This document shows positions 27,672 to 38,203 of a stretch of 64,000 bases of DNA, one piece after another. Every line of letters begins with the position of its first letter. Position 1 is the stretch's first letter. Origin of the DNA: Stenotrophomonas maltophilia (GTDB lineage Bacteria; Pseudomonadota; Gammaproteobacteria; Xanthomonadales; Xanthomonadaceae); contig NZ_QFHO01000013.1 of assembly GCF_004920835.1 (NCBI RefSeq), forward strand, positions 1 to 64,000, read 5' to 3'. A program made the translations under genes and the position numbers. The notes under the pieces are model-generated. The model searched no databases, had not been told where the DNA came from, and was given only the letters and a program-made list of their open reading frames with translations.

Positions 27672-29075
27672 CTAGCTGCGCCCGTACGTATCCTCGAAAC
27701 GCACGATGTCGTCTTCACCAAGGTAGCTGCCGGACTGCACTTCGATCAGCTCCAGCGGCAGCTTGCCCGGGTTGCGCAGGCGATGGGTCACGCCCAGCGG
27801 AATGTAGGTGCTCTGGTTCTCGCTGAGCAGGATCACCTCGTTGCCCCGGGTCACTTCTGCGGTGCCGCTGACCACGATCCAGTGCTCGGCACGATGGTGG
27901 TGCATCTGCAGGCTCAGCGTACCGCCGGGCTTGACCGTGATGCGCTTGACCTGGAAGCGCTCACCATTGTCGATCGAATCGTAGGCGCCCCACGGGCGGT
28001 AGACCTTGCGGTGCCATGTCGCTTCGCTGCGACCGTCGGCCTTCAGCTGCGCCACCACGGTCTTGACCTCCTGCATGCGGTCGGCCTTGCCGACCAGCAC
28101 CGCATCGTCGGTCTCGACCACGATCACATCGTCCAGGCCGACCAACGCCACCAGGCGTTGCGCGTAGGCGTAGGTATTGCGGCAGTCGATGGCGATCACA
28201 TCACCCTGGTGGGCGTTGCCGTCGCCGTCCTGCTGCGAGACATCGCGCAGTGCCGTCCACGAGCCGACATCGTTCCAGCCCGCGTCCAGCGGAATCACCA
28301 CGGCGTCTGCGGTCTTTTCCATCACGGCATAGTCGATGGAATCGGAGGGGACGATGGCGAACGCCTCCTTGTCGAGGCGGGTGAAATCCGAATCGCGACG
28401 GGCCTGCTGCCAGGCCTGGCGGCTGCCGGCCAGCATGTCGGGCTGGAAGCGCTCCAGTTCCTGCAGGTAGCGCGAGGCCTTGAACAGGAACATGCCGCTG
28501 TTCCAGTAATACTGGCCGCTGCTGACGTAACCGGTGGCGGTCTCAAGGTCGGGCTTTTCGACAAAGCGCTCGACCGCACGCAGACCTTGGCCATCAGCGG
28601 CCTTGATGTAGCCATAGCCGGTTTCCGGGCCGGTCGGCACGATGCCGAAGGTCACCAGCTTGCCGGCCTCGGCAGCGCTGGCTGCAGCCTGCACGACTGC
28701 GCGGAACGCGGCCTCATCGGTGATCACGTGGTCCGAGGGCAGCACCAGCAGCAGCGCATCGGCGCTGTCACGGGTGGCCTCCAATGCCGCCACCGCGATG
28801 GCGGGCGCTGTATTGCGGCCCACCGGTTCAAGGATGATCGCGGCCGGTTCGGCACCCACCTGCTGCAGCTGCTCGGCAGCGACGAAGCGGTGTTCTTCGT
28901 TGGCGATCACCAGCGGGCCATGCGCGGCGATGGGTGCAACGCGCTGCCAGGTGGCCTGCAGCATCGTCAGCTCGCCCGCCAGTGGCAGAAACTGCTTCGG
29001 ATAGGCCTCGCGCGAGAGCGGCCACAAGCGGGTTCCGGAACCACCGGAGAGGATGACGGGCTGGATGTTGCTCAT
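27672..29075 (-). CDS. xanB: Mannose-1-phosphate guanylyltransferase / mannose-6-phosphate isomerase
   Basis: A 467-residue bifunctional type II enzyme. The N-terminal pyrophosphorylase domain opens [20 protein letters not shown]; the C-terminal cupin isomerase domain includes [20 protein letters not shown]. It makes GDP-mannose and interconverts mannose/fructose 6-phosphate for LPS and exopolysaccharide. It lies 12 bases downstream of xanA and convergent with rmlD. Confidence 0.93.
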   Translation of the reverse strand: MSNIQPVILSGGSGTRLWPLSREAYPKQFLPLAGELTMLQATWQRVAPIAAHGPLVIANEEHRFVAAEQLQQVGAEPAAIILEPVGRNTAPAIAVAALEATRDSADALLLVLPSDHVITDEAAFRAVVQAAASAAEAGKLVTFGIVPTGPETGYGYIKAADGQGLRAVERFVEKPDLETATGYVSSGQYYWNSGMFLFKASRYLQELERFQPDMLAGSRQAWQQARRDSDFTRLDKEAFAIVPSDSIDYAVMEKTADAVVIPLDAGWNDVGSWTALRDVSQQDGDGNAHQGDVIAIDCRNTYAYAQRLVALVGLDDVIVVETDDAVLVGKADRMQEVKTVVAQLKADGRSEATWHRKVYRPWGAYDSIDNGERFQVKRITVKPGGTLSLQMHHHRAEHWIVVSGTAEVTRGNEVILLSENQSTYIPLGVTHRLRNPGKLPLELIEVQSGSYLGEDDIVRFEDTYGRS

Positions 29076-29087
29076 GATCTTCCTTGA

Positions 29088-30434
29088 TTACTGCTGGACA
29101 AGACGGGAAATTTCGTCGGTGCGCGCCTGCATCAACGCTGCGTCACCACGTGCCTCGACGTTCAGGCGCAGCAGCGGCTCGGTATTGGAGCTGCGCAGGT
29201 TGAAGCGCCAGTCGCCGAAATCGGCACTGATGCCGTCGGTGTGGTCCAGGACCGGCGCTTGCGCCGCGAAGTGCGCCATGACGCGTGCCACGGCGGCCTT
29301 GGCATCTGCAACCTTGAAGTTGATCTCGCCACTGCAGGGATAGGCCGCCATGCGGTCCTCCACCCAGTCGGCCAGCGAACGTCCACTTTCCGAGACGAGC
29401 TGCGCGATCAGCAGCCACGGGATCATGCCGGAGTCGGCATAGGCGAATTCGCGGAAATAGTGGTGGGCGCTCATCTCGCCGCCATACACCGCATCCTCGG
29501 CGCGCATCTTTTCCTTGATGAAAGCGTGGCCGCTCTTGCACAGCACCGGCACGCCGCCTGCCTGCTCCACCATTTCCACGGTGTTCCAGACCAGGCGCGG
29601 GTCATGCACGACCTTGCCGCCCGGATTGCGCGCGAGGATGGCCTTGGCCAGCAGCCCGACCAGGTAGTAGCCCTCGATGAAACGCCCGCTGTGGTCGAAG
29701 AAGAAGCAGCGGTCGAAGTCGCCGTCCCAGGCGATGCCGAAGTCGGCGCCGTGCTCGCGCACGGCTTCAGCGGTGGCGGCACGGTTCTCCGGCAGCAGCG
29801 GGTTGGGAATACCGTTGGGGAAGTTGCCATCGGGTTCATGGCAGATGCGGATGAACTCGAACGGCAGGTGCGGGGCCAGCAGGTCGACGATGGCACCGGC
29901 GCCGCCGTTGCCGGCATTCACCACCAGCTTCAGCGGCTTGAGCTTGGCGGCGTCGACGTAGCTCAGCAGATGCTGGATATAGGCGCTCTTGTCATGCTGG
30001 GCGGTCTGCCCGGCGCGCGGCGGCTGGGCCTCGGACGCATCGGCGGCGACCGCATCGGAGATCGCGAACAGGCCGGTATCGGAGCTGATCGGACGGGCAT
30101 TCTCCTTGACCAGCTTCATGCCGTTGTAATCCATCGGGTTGTGGCTGGCGGTCACCATCACGCCGCCGGCCGCGCCGAGGTGATCGGTCTGGAAGTAGAC
30201 CTCTTCGGTGCCGCACAGCCCGATGTCGATCACTTCGCGACCCACGCCACGCAGGCCCGATGCCAGCGCATCCTGCAGCGCCGGGCTGGTCAGGCGAACG
30301 TCGTGGCCAAGCACCACCGGACCGGGAGCGAGCTGCGCAGCCAGGGCGACGCCAATGCGGCGGGCCAGCTCTTCGTTCAGTTCTTCCGGCACACGGCCGC
30401 GGATATCGTAGGCCTTGAAGGCGGGCAGGGGCAT
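29088..30434 (-). CDS. xanA: Phosphomannomutase/phosphoglucomutase
   Basis: A 448-residue alpha-D-phosphohexomutase: phosphoserine loop [13 protein letters not shown] near 98-110, metal site DGDFDRC near 236-242 and sugar-binding [10 protein letters not shown] near 317-326. It interconverts 6- and 1-phosphates of glucose and mannose, feeding XanB and RmlA. S. maltophilia calls the equivalent gene spgM. First of the xanA-xanB pair. Confidence 0.93.
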   Translation of the reverse strand: MPLPAFKAYDIRGRVPEELNEELARRIGVALAAQLAPGPVVLGHDVRLTSPALQDALASGLRGVGREVIDIGLCGTEEVYFQTDHLGAAGGVMVTASHNPMDYNGMKLVKENARPISSDTGLFAISDAVAADASEAQPPRAGQTAQHDKSAYIQHLLSYVDAAKLKPLKLVVNAGNGGAGAIVDLLAPHLPFEFIRICHEPDGNFPNGIPNPLLPENRAATAEAVREHGADFGIAWDGDFDRCFFFDHSGRFIEGYYLVGLLAKAILARNPGGKVVHDPRLVWNTVEMVEQAGGVPVLCKSGHAFIKEKMRAEDAVYGGEMSAHHYFREFAYADSGMIPWLLIAQLVSESGRSLADWVEDRMAAYPCSGEINFKVADAKAAVARVMAHFAAQAPVLDHTDGISADFGDWRFNLRSSNTEPLLRLNVEARGDAALMQARTDEISRLVQQ

Positions 30435-30530
30435 CGATCAGATCCTTTGTGAGCTCAGTCTTTCATTGTAGCGCCCGACCCGTATGGGAATCGTTTCCAT
30501 CAGGCAACGCCAGGTGACTGATGTTCGATA

Positions 30531-33155
30531 TCAGGCCTGCGCTGGCCGCCTGCCGGCCCGGCCAGGGCGTTTGGCCGGTGCGCCCGGCAACGGTGCCAGC
30601 AGCGCCTGCACGTCCTCTTCGCTGAAGCGTGGTCCGGCGCTGCCGCCGCCTTCAAGAATCGATTCGGCCAGCATCGCCTTGCGCTCCTGCAGTTCGGCGA
30701 TCCGTTCTTCGATGCTACCGGCGGCAATCAGCCGGTAGACGAAGACCGGCTGCTGCTGGCCGATGCGATGGGCACGGTCACTCGCCTGGTTCTCGGCCGC
30801 CGGATTCCACCAGGGATCAAAGTGGATGACGGTGTCGGCGGCGGTCAGGTTCAGCCCCACGCCACCGGCCTTCAGGCTGATCAGGAACAGCGGCACTTCG
30901 CCCTGCATGAAACGCTGTACCGGCGTGACCCGGTCCTGGGTATCACCGGTCAGGGTCACATAGGCCAGGCCCAGCCCGTCGAGCGCCTGCGCGATCAGCG
31001 CCAGCATGCCGGTGAACTGCGAGAACAACAGGATGCGGCGGCCTTCCTCGACCATCGACGGCAGCATCTCACGCAACAGCTCCAGCTTGGCCGAACCGGC
31101 ATTGCGTGCCGGTGTTTCGCCCGGCAGCAGGCGCGGATCGCAGCAGACCTGGCGCAGCTTCAGCAGCGCATCCAGTACCCTGATGTGGCTGCGTGCCAGT
31201 CCGCTGTCGCTGATCGCCTCGCGGACCTGCTTCTCCATCGCCGCACGCACGGTTTCATAGAGATCACGCTGCCCGCCCTCCATCGTTACCGCACGGGTGA
31301 TGAGGGTCTTTGGTGGCAGCTCGGCAGCCACCTGGTCCTTGCGCCGGCGCAGGATGAAAGGGCGCAGCCGCTGTGCCAGCAGCAGGGCACGGCGCTGGTC
31401 GCTGCCGCGTTCGATGGGGTGGCGCCAATGCTGGTTGAACTGCTTTTCGCTGCCGAGCAGCCCGGGCAGCAGGAAGTCGAACTGCGTCCACAATTCGCCC
31501 AGATGGTTCTCCAGCGGCGTACCGGTCAGGCATAGACGGTGGCGGGCCCGCAGCGTGCGCAGCGTGACTGCCGCACGTGATTTCGGGTTCTTCACCTGCT
31601 GCGCCTCATCCAGGATCAGCAGATGGTAGGAGTGCGCCTGCAATGCCTGCTCGTCGCGCCACAGCAGGGGATAGGTGGTGAGCACGAGGTCATGTGCGGG
31701 AATCGCGTCGAACAGCGTCTCGCGGGCCGGTCCGTGCAGGGTCAGTACGCGCAGTCCCGGGGTGAAGCGCGCGGCTTCGCTCTGCCAGTTATGCAGCAGC
31801 GAGGTCGGCACCACCAGCAGCGTCGGCCGGTCCAGACGGCCGCTTTCCTTTTCGACCAGCAGATGGGCCAGGGTCTGCAGGGTCTTGCCCAGCCCCATGT
31901 CATCGGCCAGTACGCCGCCCAGCCCCTGCTGGCGCAGGTACTGTAGCCACGACAGGCCTTCCAGCTGGTAGGGGCGCAGCGTAGCGTGCAGCCCTTTGGG
32001 TGGCGGTACCGCGGCCATGGCCGGCGCATCCAGCAGGCGTTGCACGCGCGCACGGGTATCGTCGCTGGCGTGCAGGCGCAGCTGGGCGGCTTCCTGCAGT
32101 GCCTGCAGGCGGCCGCGGTCATGTGCCTGCAGGCGCAGGGATTGTCCAGAGTCGCTGAACAGATCCGCCAGCAGCGCGATCACCGGTTTCAGGCGACCCG
32201 CCCGCAAGGCGAGGCGTTCATTGTCCGCCGTCGTCAGCAGCACGTTTTCGTCATCGCTGATCGCATCCAGCTGGCCGCGCAGCCAGCGTGGATCCAATTG
32301 CAGTACGGCCTGCAACAACGGAACCAGCGCGACGCTGCGGCCATCGACCTCGATGGTCAGGGCCAGGTCGAACGTGGCGCTGTCGGCCGGCGCCGCCTGC
32401 AGGTCCAGATCAATCTGGTCTACGCGGAAGATGCGATGGCGGAAGGCATCGTCGGTCTCTATCTTCCAGCCCAGTGCCTCCAGCCGCAGTACGTCCTCCA
32501 AAAGGAAGCGGGTCCAGTCGAAACTGCGCAGCTCGAACAGTGGCCCGCCACCATCCAGCGCGATGCGCGGTTGCCGTTCGCGGTGCAGGTGCACGCTGTG
32601 AAGTTCAGTTTCCCGCCGTGCCTCCTCGTGCAGGTCACGCGGCAGCAGGTAGAGCTGTCCCTCGGCGTCATGCACGAACAGCGACGGGTCATCGAGAAAG
32701 CGCACGTGCTCGTCGTACTCGAAGGCGACGGTAGCGACGTCCAGCCACTGCGAGGCATCGCGCTCGGTGAGCCAGGCAGGACGGTATTCCATGCTGTGCA
32801 GATGGAGAATAGGTGTCATCGCCTGGATCTGCAGGGTAGGCAGTGTCGGATGGGCGGCCGGACGCAGCGAGCCGGTGTCTCCCTCCAATGAGGTCTCCAG
32901 TGCAGCCAGCAGCACGGCGGCAACATGCTCGCAGTGACCTCCCGCAGGACAGGTGCAGCGACTCTGCAGGGGGCTTTGCGGTGTGCGGGCACTGGCTTCC
33001 AGGTCGATCATCACCTGCCGGGCTTCGACCTGCGCGGTCAGCAGCGGTGCCCTGTAGCCCAGTTCACGCACTGCCAATACGCGTTGTCTGCCCTTTTCCA
33101 GTGTCCCCGCATCCAGCCAGCGGGACAGTTCCCCTCCGGTGAATACTTCGGCCAT
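30531..33155 (-). CDS. SNF2-family helicase with SWIM zinc finger
   Basis: An 874-residue DNA-dependent ATPase. A SWIM finger (C67, C69, C75, H77: [11 protein letters not shown]) leads, then a bacterial SNF2-associated region, the SNF2 motor with [13 protein letters not shown] (motif I) and LDEAQQVKN (motif II), and the helicase C domain with [12 protein letters not shown] (motif VI). Such proteins remodel protein-DNA complexes during transcription or repair; the precise role is unknown. ATG at 33155 chosen because [14 protein letters not shown] matches the family; the frame stays open upstream without conserved sequence. Divergent from the CoA transferase genes. Confidence 0.88.
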   Translation of the reverse strand: MAEVFTGGELSRWLDAGTLEKGRQRVLAVRELGYRAPLLTAQVEARQVMIDLEASARTPQSPLQSRCTCPAGGHCEHVAAVLLAALETSLEGDTGSLRPAAHPTLPTLQIQAMTPILHLHSMEYRPAWLTERDASQWLDVATVAFEYDEHVRFLDDPSLFVHDAEGQLYLLPRDLHEEARRETELHSVHLHRERQPRIALDGGGPLFELRSFDWTRFLLEDVLRLEALGWKIETDDAFRHRIFRVDQIDLDLQAAPADSATFDLALTIEVDGRSVALVPLLQAVLQLDPRWLRGQLDAISDDENVLLTTADNERLALRAGRLKPVIALLADLFSDSGQSLRLQAHDRGRLQALQEAAQLRLHASDDTRARVQRLLDAPAMAAVPPPKGLHATLRPYQLEGLSWLQYLRQQGLGGVLADDMGLGKTLQTLAHLLVEKESGRLDRPTLLVVPTSLLHNWQSEAARFTPGLRVLTLHGPARETLFDAIPAHDLVLTTYPLLWRDEQALQAHSYHLLILDEAQQVKNPKSRAAVTLRTLRARHRLCLTGTPLENHLGELWTQFDFLLPGLLGSEKQFNQHWRHPIERGSDQRRALLLAQRLRPFILRRRKDQVAAELPPKTLITRAVTMEGGQRDLYETVRAAMEKQVREAISDSGLARSHIRVLDALLKLRQVCCDPRLLPGETPARNAGSAKLELLREMLPSMVEEGRRILLFSQFTGMLALIAQALDGLGLAYVTLTGDTQDRVTPVQRFMQGEVPLFLISLKAGGVGLNLTAADTVIHFDPWWNPAAENQASDRAHRIGQQQPVFVYRLIAAGSIEERIAELQERKAMLAESILEGGGSAGPRFSEEDVQALLAPLPGAPAKRPGRAGRRPAQA

Positions 33156-33327
33156 GCGTCGTCCTGTCCTCTCCATCTGCAGCAGGCGTTGCCCGGGGCA
33201 CGCAAGCGGGGAAGGGGACATTCTACGGATTGGCAGCCCGTCATGCCGAGTCATGCTGCGGCGCATCCCAGCCGGTAACGGGTGTGCCGCTAGAATGGCG
33301 GGATTCTCACCGGGTAGGGCAGTAGAG

Positions 33328-34059
33328 ATGCAGCAATCGACTTCCAGCAGCACGCGCAGCAAGCGTTTCGCCTCTGCGGCAGATGCACTGCAGGGTGTGA
33401 TCGCCGATGGCCAGACCCTGGCCGTGGGCGGCTTCGGCCTGTGTGGCATTCCCGAGGCGCTGATCGCCGCGCTGCGCGACAGTGGCGCCAAGGGCCTGAC
33501 CGTGATCTCAAACAATGCCGGCGTTGACGGCTTCGGCCTCGGGCAGCTGCTGGAAACCCGGCAGATCAGGAAGATGATCTCGTCCTACGTGGGCGAGAAC
33601 AAGGAATTCGAGCGCCAGTTCCTGGCCGGCGAGCTGGAGCTGGAATTCAATCCGCAGGGCACCCTGGCCGAGCGCCTGCGTGCCGGCGGCGCGGGCATCC
33701 CGGCGTTCTTCACTGCCACCGGCTACGGCACCGTGGTGGCCGAGGGCAAGGAAACCCGCGAGTTCGACGGCAAGCACTACGTGATGGAGACTGCGCTGCG
33801 TGCCGATGTCGCGCTGGTCAAGGCGTGGAAGGCCGACGAGGCTGGCAACCTGGTGTTCCGCAAGACCGCACGCAACTTCAATCCGGCCTGCGCGATGGCC
33901 GGCAAGGTCTGCATCGTGGAAGTGGAAGAGGTGGTGCCGGTCGGCGCGATCGATCCCGACCAGGTGCACCTGCCGGGCATCTACGTGCACCGGATCGTGC
34001 ACAACCCCACCCCCGAAAAACGTATCGAACAGCGCACCATCCGCGCGGAGGGCAACTGA
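33328..34059 (+). CDS. scoA: 3-oxoacid CoA-transferase subunit A
   Basis: A 243-residue subunit A of a succinyl-CoA:3-ketoacid CoA transferase. Family pieces: [32 protein letters not shown] and [21 protein letters not shown]. With subunit B it transfers CoA between succinate and acetoacetate, so it can use the acetoacetate released by the FAH enzyme encoded at the left of the window (metabolic link, inferred). The ATG at 33328 follows a weak purine-rich site (GTAGAG). Confidence 0.92.
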   Translation: MQQSTSSSTRSKRFASAADALQGVIADGQTLAVGGFGLCGIPEALIAALRDSGAKGLTVISNNAGVDGFGLGQLLETRQIRKMISSYVGENKEFERQFLAGELELEFNPQGTLAERLRAGGAGIPAFFTATGYGTVVAEGKETREFDGKHYVMETALRADVALVKAWKADEAGNLVFRKTARNFNPACAMAGKVCIVEVEEVVPVGAIDPDQVHLPGIYVHRIVHNPTPEKRIEQRTIRAEGN

Positions 34060-34060
34060 C

Positions 34061-34693
34061 ATGGCGTGGACCCGCGATGAAATGGCGGCACGCGCCGCCC
34101 GCGAACTGACCGACGGTGCATACGTGAACCTGGGCATCGGCCTGCCGACCCTGGTTGCCAACCATATTCCCGAAGGCGTGGACGTGTGGCTGCAGTCGGA
34201 AAACGGCCTGCTTGGCATCGGTCCGTTCCCGACCGAAGCCGAGGTCGACGCCGACCTGATCAACGCCGGCAAGCAGACCGTCACCGCGCGTGCCGGCGCC
34301 AGCTACTTCGGCAGCCACGACAGCTTCGCGATGATCCGCGGTGGCCACGTCAACCTGGCCATCCTCGGCGCCATGCAGGTCACCGACAAGGGCGACCTGG
34401 CCAACTGGATGGTGCCCGGCAAGATGGTCAAGGGCATGGGCGGGGCGATGGACCTGGTAGCTGGCGTACAGCGCGTGGTGGTGCTGATGGAGCACACCGC
34501 CAAGAACGGCGAACACAAGATCCTCGCCGAATGCACGCTGCCGCTGACCGGTGTGGGCGTGGTCGACCGCATCATCACCGACCTGGCTGTGTTCGACGTG
34601 ACTGACCAGGGCCTGTTGCTGGTGGAAGCGGCACCGGGCGTCAGCGATGACGAGCTGAAGGAAAAGACCGGGGTCGCGTTCCAGCGCGGCTGA
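34061..34693 (+). CDS. scoB: 3-oxoacid CoA-transferase subunit B
   Basis: A 210-residue subunit [10 protein letters not shown] at 46-54 contains the catalytic glutamate E47, which forms the CoA thioester. It begins 2 bases after the stop codon of scoA and makes the heteromeric enzyme with it. Confidence 0.93.
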   Translation: MAWTRDEMAARAARELTDGAYVNLGIGLPTLVANHIPEGVDVWLQSENGLLGIGPFPTEAEVDADLINAGKQTVTARAGASYFGSHDSFAMIRGGHVNLAILGAMQVTDKGDLANWMVPGKMVKGMGGAMDLVAGVQRVVVLMEHTAKNGEHKILAECTLPLTGVGVVDRIITDLAVFDVTDQGLLLVEAAPGVSDDELKEKTGVAFQRG

Positions 34694-34705
34694 TCGATAC
34701 GGGGA

Positions 34706-34724
34706 GGGGGGCGTTGTGCCCCCT
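34706..34724. terminator. G/C hairpin between scoB and the WbsX-RgpF gene
   Basis: GGGGGGC-GTTGT-GCCCCC between two convergent genes. T runs are poor (CTTC on the plus side), so termination is only probable. Confidence 0.4.
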
Positions 34725-34730
34725 TCATCC

Positions 34731-36779
34731 TCAGCTGCGTCGGGCGTAGGCGTACTCGTCGCTGCTGGCATCGGCCTCGCCGAGGCACGCTGCGGCTGTC
34801 GTGACGCGCAGTCCGGCGTGTTCGCAGCAGGCGCCCAGCGCACGTTCAATGGCATGGGCCAGCGTTCCGTCGATCTGGCCCTGCTCGTCCTCGAACGCGC
34901 TGCGATGCAGATGCGCGTCCAGTAATGGACGCAGGGCCTGCAGCCGCCACCAGCCCATGCTGCCGGCGCCAAATTGACTGGCGTCCGCTGGTGTTTCCAG
35001 CCCAAGTCGCGCCTGCAGTCGTGCCAATGCGGGACCATTGCCGCCCACGAAGGCGGCGACGGGCAACAGATGTCCTTCGGCGACCACCATGCCCAGTGCG
35101 GGGTCGGCCTGGAACGCGGCATGGATGCGTGCGGCACGTCCGCCCTGTACCAGTCGTTGCAGTAGTTCCTGCCGCCACTGGTCGCCATCGGCGCGATGGG
35201 TTGAACGCTTCGTGTGGAGTTTCAGCACCACATCGTGATCAGCCTGCAGCAGCCGTTCGGAGACCTCAAGGAACGGAAGAATGTCGCGACCATGGTTATC
35301 TACGGCGATGACCTCACCCTGCAGCCCATGTGCCACAAGAGCCTGCCTGGCCAGATCCACCTGTTGTGCCGGCGTAGTCACCACGATTGTCCAGTCGAGG
35401 GCGGCCTCGCGCAGTGCGGACAATACCTCCGGCAGCGTTTCCAGATACCAGGCGTGGAGATGTACTGCCGGTTTCTGACGCAGTGCCGGAGCAGGCGCCA
35501 GCGCATCGCGGGTGGCCTGCAGCCAGGCATGGCCCAGCCGCGCATCCGGTTCCAGCACGGCGCCTTCTGCCCATTCGTTCCAGGCGTTGATGAAGACCAT
35601 GCGCTGCGCCTGCGGTGCAGCGGACAGGCGCTCATGGATCGTGGTGCGCAGCCAGTCGCGATAACCGCGCGGTGATGCATGCAGGTAGACGCGGCCGCGA
35701 CCGGAGCGACGCGCCTCATTGTCCCAGCCGGGGTTCACGCCAGGGTAGAGCGGATAGTCTGGCAGCGGCCGTGATGCGATCTCGGTGGCCAGTTCGCGCC
35801 AGTCGCGGACATCGCCATTGAAGGCCGGATTGAGCAACCATTGCTGCGCTGACAGGGAGCGCGGATTGCTCATGTTCGGCGGGAACTCTACTGCCGCATC
35901 GAAGCCGATGTCGCGGGGATCCGGGCGCTCGAAGCCCTGCACGTACGCCAGATGGATTTCGCCGACGCCATTGTCGCGGCACCAGCGGCGCCAGCGCTCG
36001 GTGGTCGCCCGGGCGTCGGGCAGCAGGTGCGGGCGATAGACCAGCAGCATTGGCCGGCCCTCGACCTTCAATGCGCGGCGGTCGCGCAGGTAGGGCGCGA
36101 CATGTGCGATGAAGGCCAGATCATCCTCGGCGCTGTGCTGCTGGCCGATCAGGATGTCCTCGTCGCGGCCGTCCCAGCGTCGTGCCCAGTTCTCGTTGGC
36201 CCAGCACAGGCAGAACGGCAGTTCGATGCTGTCGTCGGCCAGCCATTGGCGCAGCGGGTCCTCCATCAAAGTGCGGCCACTGAACCAGTAGTAGTAGAAG
36301 CAGAACGCGCCGATGCCGTACTCAGCTGCGAGGCGTGCCTGGTCCCGCATCACCTGAGGGTTGCGCAGGTCGTAGAAGCCCAGGTCTGCCGGCAGGCGCG
36401 GCTGGACGTGGCCCTCGAACTGAGGCAGCGCGCGGGTCACGTTGCGCCATTCGGTAAAGCCCTTGCCCCACCAGGCGTCATTCTCGGGAAATGTGTGGAA
36501 CTGCGGCAGGTAGAACGCGACCAGCGTCGCCGGCAAAGGAGACGGCAAGGTCGCCTCACGCCATGGCACGTGGCCGATCGCCGGCTCGTCTGCACGCCAG
36601 CGCAGCTGGGCGCTGGCGCCGGTGCCCCCCTCAGCCTGCTGGCCCTTGGGTGGCGGCGGTACCCAGTCGCCATGCCGCGCCAACAGCCGGGTGCGCAGCC
36701 GGTCACGCTGCGCCTGTGGCAGCGGCAAGGCCCGGAACATGGCGCGCAGCAACGGGAACAGCGATTGGCGTACGCTCAT
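34731..36779 (-). CDS. WbsX-like glycan protein fused to RgpF domain
   Basis: A 682-residue protein. Residues about 70-410 match the WbsX/GH99-like domain (LVAFYLPQFHTFPENDAWWG, GIGAFCFYYYWFSGR, FINAWNEWAEGAVLEPD), found in O-antigen and capsule clusters. Residues about 440-660 are an RgpF domain (DNHGRDILPFL, LKLHTKRSTHR). A role in polysaccharide assembly is likely; the reaction is unknown. The start at 36779 is the first ATG of the conserved frame, since the only earlier codon in the open frame, at 36806, is TTG. It stands alone, about 14 kb from the O-antigen locus. Confidence 0.8.
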   Translation of the reverse strand: MSVRQSLFPLLRAMFRALPLPQAQRDRLRTRLLARHGDWVPPPPKGQQAEGGTGASAQLRWRADEPAIGHVPWREATLPSPLPATLVAFYLPQFHTFPENDAWWGKGFTEWRNVTRALPQFEGHVQPRLPADLGFYDLRNPQVMRDQARLAAEYGIGAFCFYYYWFSGRTLMEDPLRQWLADDSIELPFCLCWANENWARRWDGRDEDILIGQQHSAEDDLAFIAHVAPYLRDRRALKVEGRPMLLVYRPHLLPDARATTERWRRWCRDNGVGEIHLAYVQGFERPDPRDIGFDAAVEFPPNMSNPRSLSAQQWLLNPAFNGDVRDWRELATEIASRPLPDYPLYPGVNPGWDNEARRSGRGRVYLHASPRGYRDWLRTTIHERLSAAPQAQRMVFINAWNEWAEGAVLEPDARLGHAWLQATRDALAPAPALRQKPAVHLHAWYLETLPEVLSALREAALDWTIVVTTPAQQVDLARQALVAHGLQGEVIAVDNHGRDILPFLEVSERLLQADHDVVLKLHTKRSTHRADGDQWRQELLQRLVQGGRAARIHAAFQADPALGMVVAEGHLLPVAAFVGGNGPALARLQARLGLETPADASQFGAGSMGWWRLQALRPLLDAHLHRSAFEDEQGQIDGTLAHAIERALGACCEHAGLRVTTAAACLGEADASSDEYAYARRS

Positions 36780-36897
36780 CGGGCTGGGCCCCACGAAAGG
36801 GGGCAAGCGGACGGCATCAGCATCTGGGCAATGGTCATGGGGCCATTTTCGGTGCTGGCGGTCATGACAGCAAACGCCGGCGTGCTAGCGTGTGGCC

Positions 36898-37485
36898 ATG
36901 CTGTTCCCAGATGACCTGCCCGATGCCGACGTCCAGCACCTGCCGGGCTGGCTGGCCGCAGCCGATGCCGATCGGCTCCTGACCGCGCTGCAGGCCGAAG
37001 TCCCGTGGGAGGTCCACCGCATCCGCATGTTCGGCAACTGGGTGGATTCGCCGCGGTTGAGTTGCTGGATCGGCGATCCGCAGGCGCGCTACCGCTATTC
37101 CGGTGCTGAATTCGTGCCGCACCCCTGGCCGCTGTCGCTACAGGGTGTGCGTGAGCATCTGGAAACCGAAGGCATCGGCCGCTTCAACAGCGTGCTGCTG
37201 AATCGCTATCGCGGTGGTGGCGACTACATGGGCTGGCACAGCGACGACGAGCCGGAGCTGGGGCCGGCGCCGCTGATCGCCTCACTCAGCCTGGGCGCAG
37301 TGCGGCGGTTCCTGCTGCGCCGGCGCGATGACCCGGCGCGGAAGGCCGAATTCCTGCTTGGCCATGGCGACCTGCTGCTGATGGCCGGCCAGACCCAGCG
37401 CTTCTACCAGCATGCGTTGCCGAAGACGGCGCGGGTGCAGGGTGAGCGCATCAACCTGACCTTCCGCTGGATTACGCCGCGTTGA
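36898..37485 (+). CDS. AlkB-like 2-oxoglutarate/Fe(II) dioxygenase
   Basis: A 195-residue dioxygenase of the AlkB family. Fe(II) ligands: H114 and D116 in GWHSDDEPELG, and H172 in FYQHALP. R184 and R190 in RINLTFR fit 2-oxoglutarate binding. The sequence resembles the AlkB homologues of the human ALKBH2/3 type, which remove methyl groups from adenine or cytosine in nucleic acids. ATG at 36898 chosen over GTG at 36892. It is a single gene, convergent with the lipid-transport operon. Confidence 0.88.
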   Translation: MLFPDDLPDADVQHLPGWLAAADADRLLTALQAEVPWEVHRIRMFGNWVDSPRLSCWIGDPQARYRYSGAEFVPHPWPLSLQGVREHLETEGIGRFNSVLLNRYRGGGDYMGWHSDDEPELGPAPLIASLSLGAVRRFLLRRRDDPARKAEFLLGHGDLLLMAGQTQRFYQHALPKTARVQGERINLTFRWITPR

Positions 37486-37492
37486 CGAAGAA

Positions 37493-37532
37493 GGGGTCAG
37501 ATCCCTTTCCTGCCGGAAAGGGATCTGACCCC
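37493..37532. repeat. Perfect palindrome with 18-bp arms
   Basis: Arms GGGGTCAGATCCCTTTCC and GGAAAGGGATCTGACCCC flank the loop TGCC. It sits between convergent genes and can end both transcripts. Like the palindrome at 1873-1938, its purine-rich core looks like a mobile or copied unit. Confidence 0.8.
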
Positions 37533-37561
37533 GTAACTCACGTGCCCGGCGAATGCGGCGA

Positions 37562-38203
37562 TCAGCGCGCGATGGTCGGCTGGTCGGCCTGCCCGCTCTG
37601 CAGCGTCCAACCGACCACATCCTGCGCCAGCTGCTGCAGGCCACGTTCGAAGGCGGCGGTCACCGCCGGCACGTCGGTGCTGCCGACCGGCTGCGACTGG
37701 CGGAAGGTACGGTCAGCGACCACGCGCTGGTCGGCGACGTGGATCAGCTTGGCGTTGACCTCGATCACCACCGTCGGCGTCGCCTGGCCCTGGTAGTCCG
37801 ATTCGAAACGGCGCACGTCGGTGGACAGCTTGTAGTCGGCGCGGATGCCGGCGGTGCTGCGGGCCACGCCACGGATCCGGCCGGAATCCTCGAAGCCGCG
37901 CAGCAGGGTGTCCTCGATCATGTCGGTGGCCGGCTGCGCCCAGCTGGCCCCCTTGTAGATCTCCAGCTGCGATGGCGTCGGCCGCACGTTGATGCGCGGG
38001 CTGTCGACCATGCGTGCGGCGCTGGGTTTGGCCAGCACCAGCTGCCAGCTGGCCTGCGGCCACGCCGGATCCGGCTTCACCTGCACGGACGGCGAATACA
38101 GCGTCACCGCGGTCTTTTCGCTGCTGCCGAGGATGGAGCAGCCGCCCAGCAGGGCGACCATCGAAGCGGCCAGCAGCAGGCGCGGAAGGGTGGTCGGGCT
38201 CAT
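37562..38203 (-). CDS. ABC-type transport auxiliary lipoprotein (PqiC-like)
   Basis: A 213-residue outer-membrane lipoprotein precursor: hydrophobic start and lipobox LLGGC at about 18-22. The rest resembles the DUF330/PqiC auxiliary component of MCE transport systems (VTLYSPSVQVKPDPAWPQAS opening). It is last in the operon and overlaps the MCE gene by 4 bp. No mlaC-like gene is present; this protein probably takes the outer-membrane end of the pathway. Confidence 0.82.
   Translation of the reverse strand: MSPTTLPRLLLAASMVALLGGCSILGSSEKTAVTLYSPSVQVKPDPAWPQASWQLVLAKPSAARMVDSPRINVRPTPSQLEIYKGASWAQPATDMIEDTLLRGFEDSGRIRGVARSTAGIRADYKLSTDVRRFESDYQGQATPTVVIEVNAKLIHVADQRVVADRTFRQSQPVGSTDVPAVTAAFERGLQQLAQDVVGWTLQSGQADQPTIAR

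Noticed and set aside
27630..29087. 485-residue open frame on the plus strand
   Set aside because: Antisense to xanB, whose two catalytic domains are evident.
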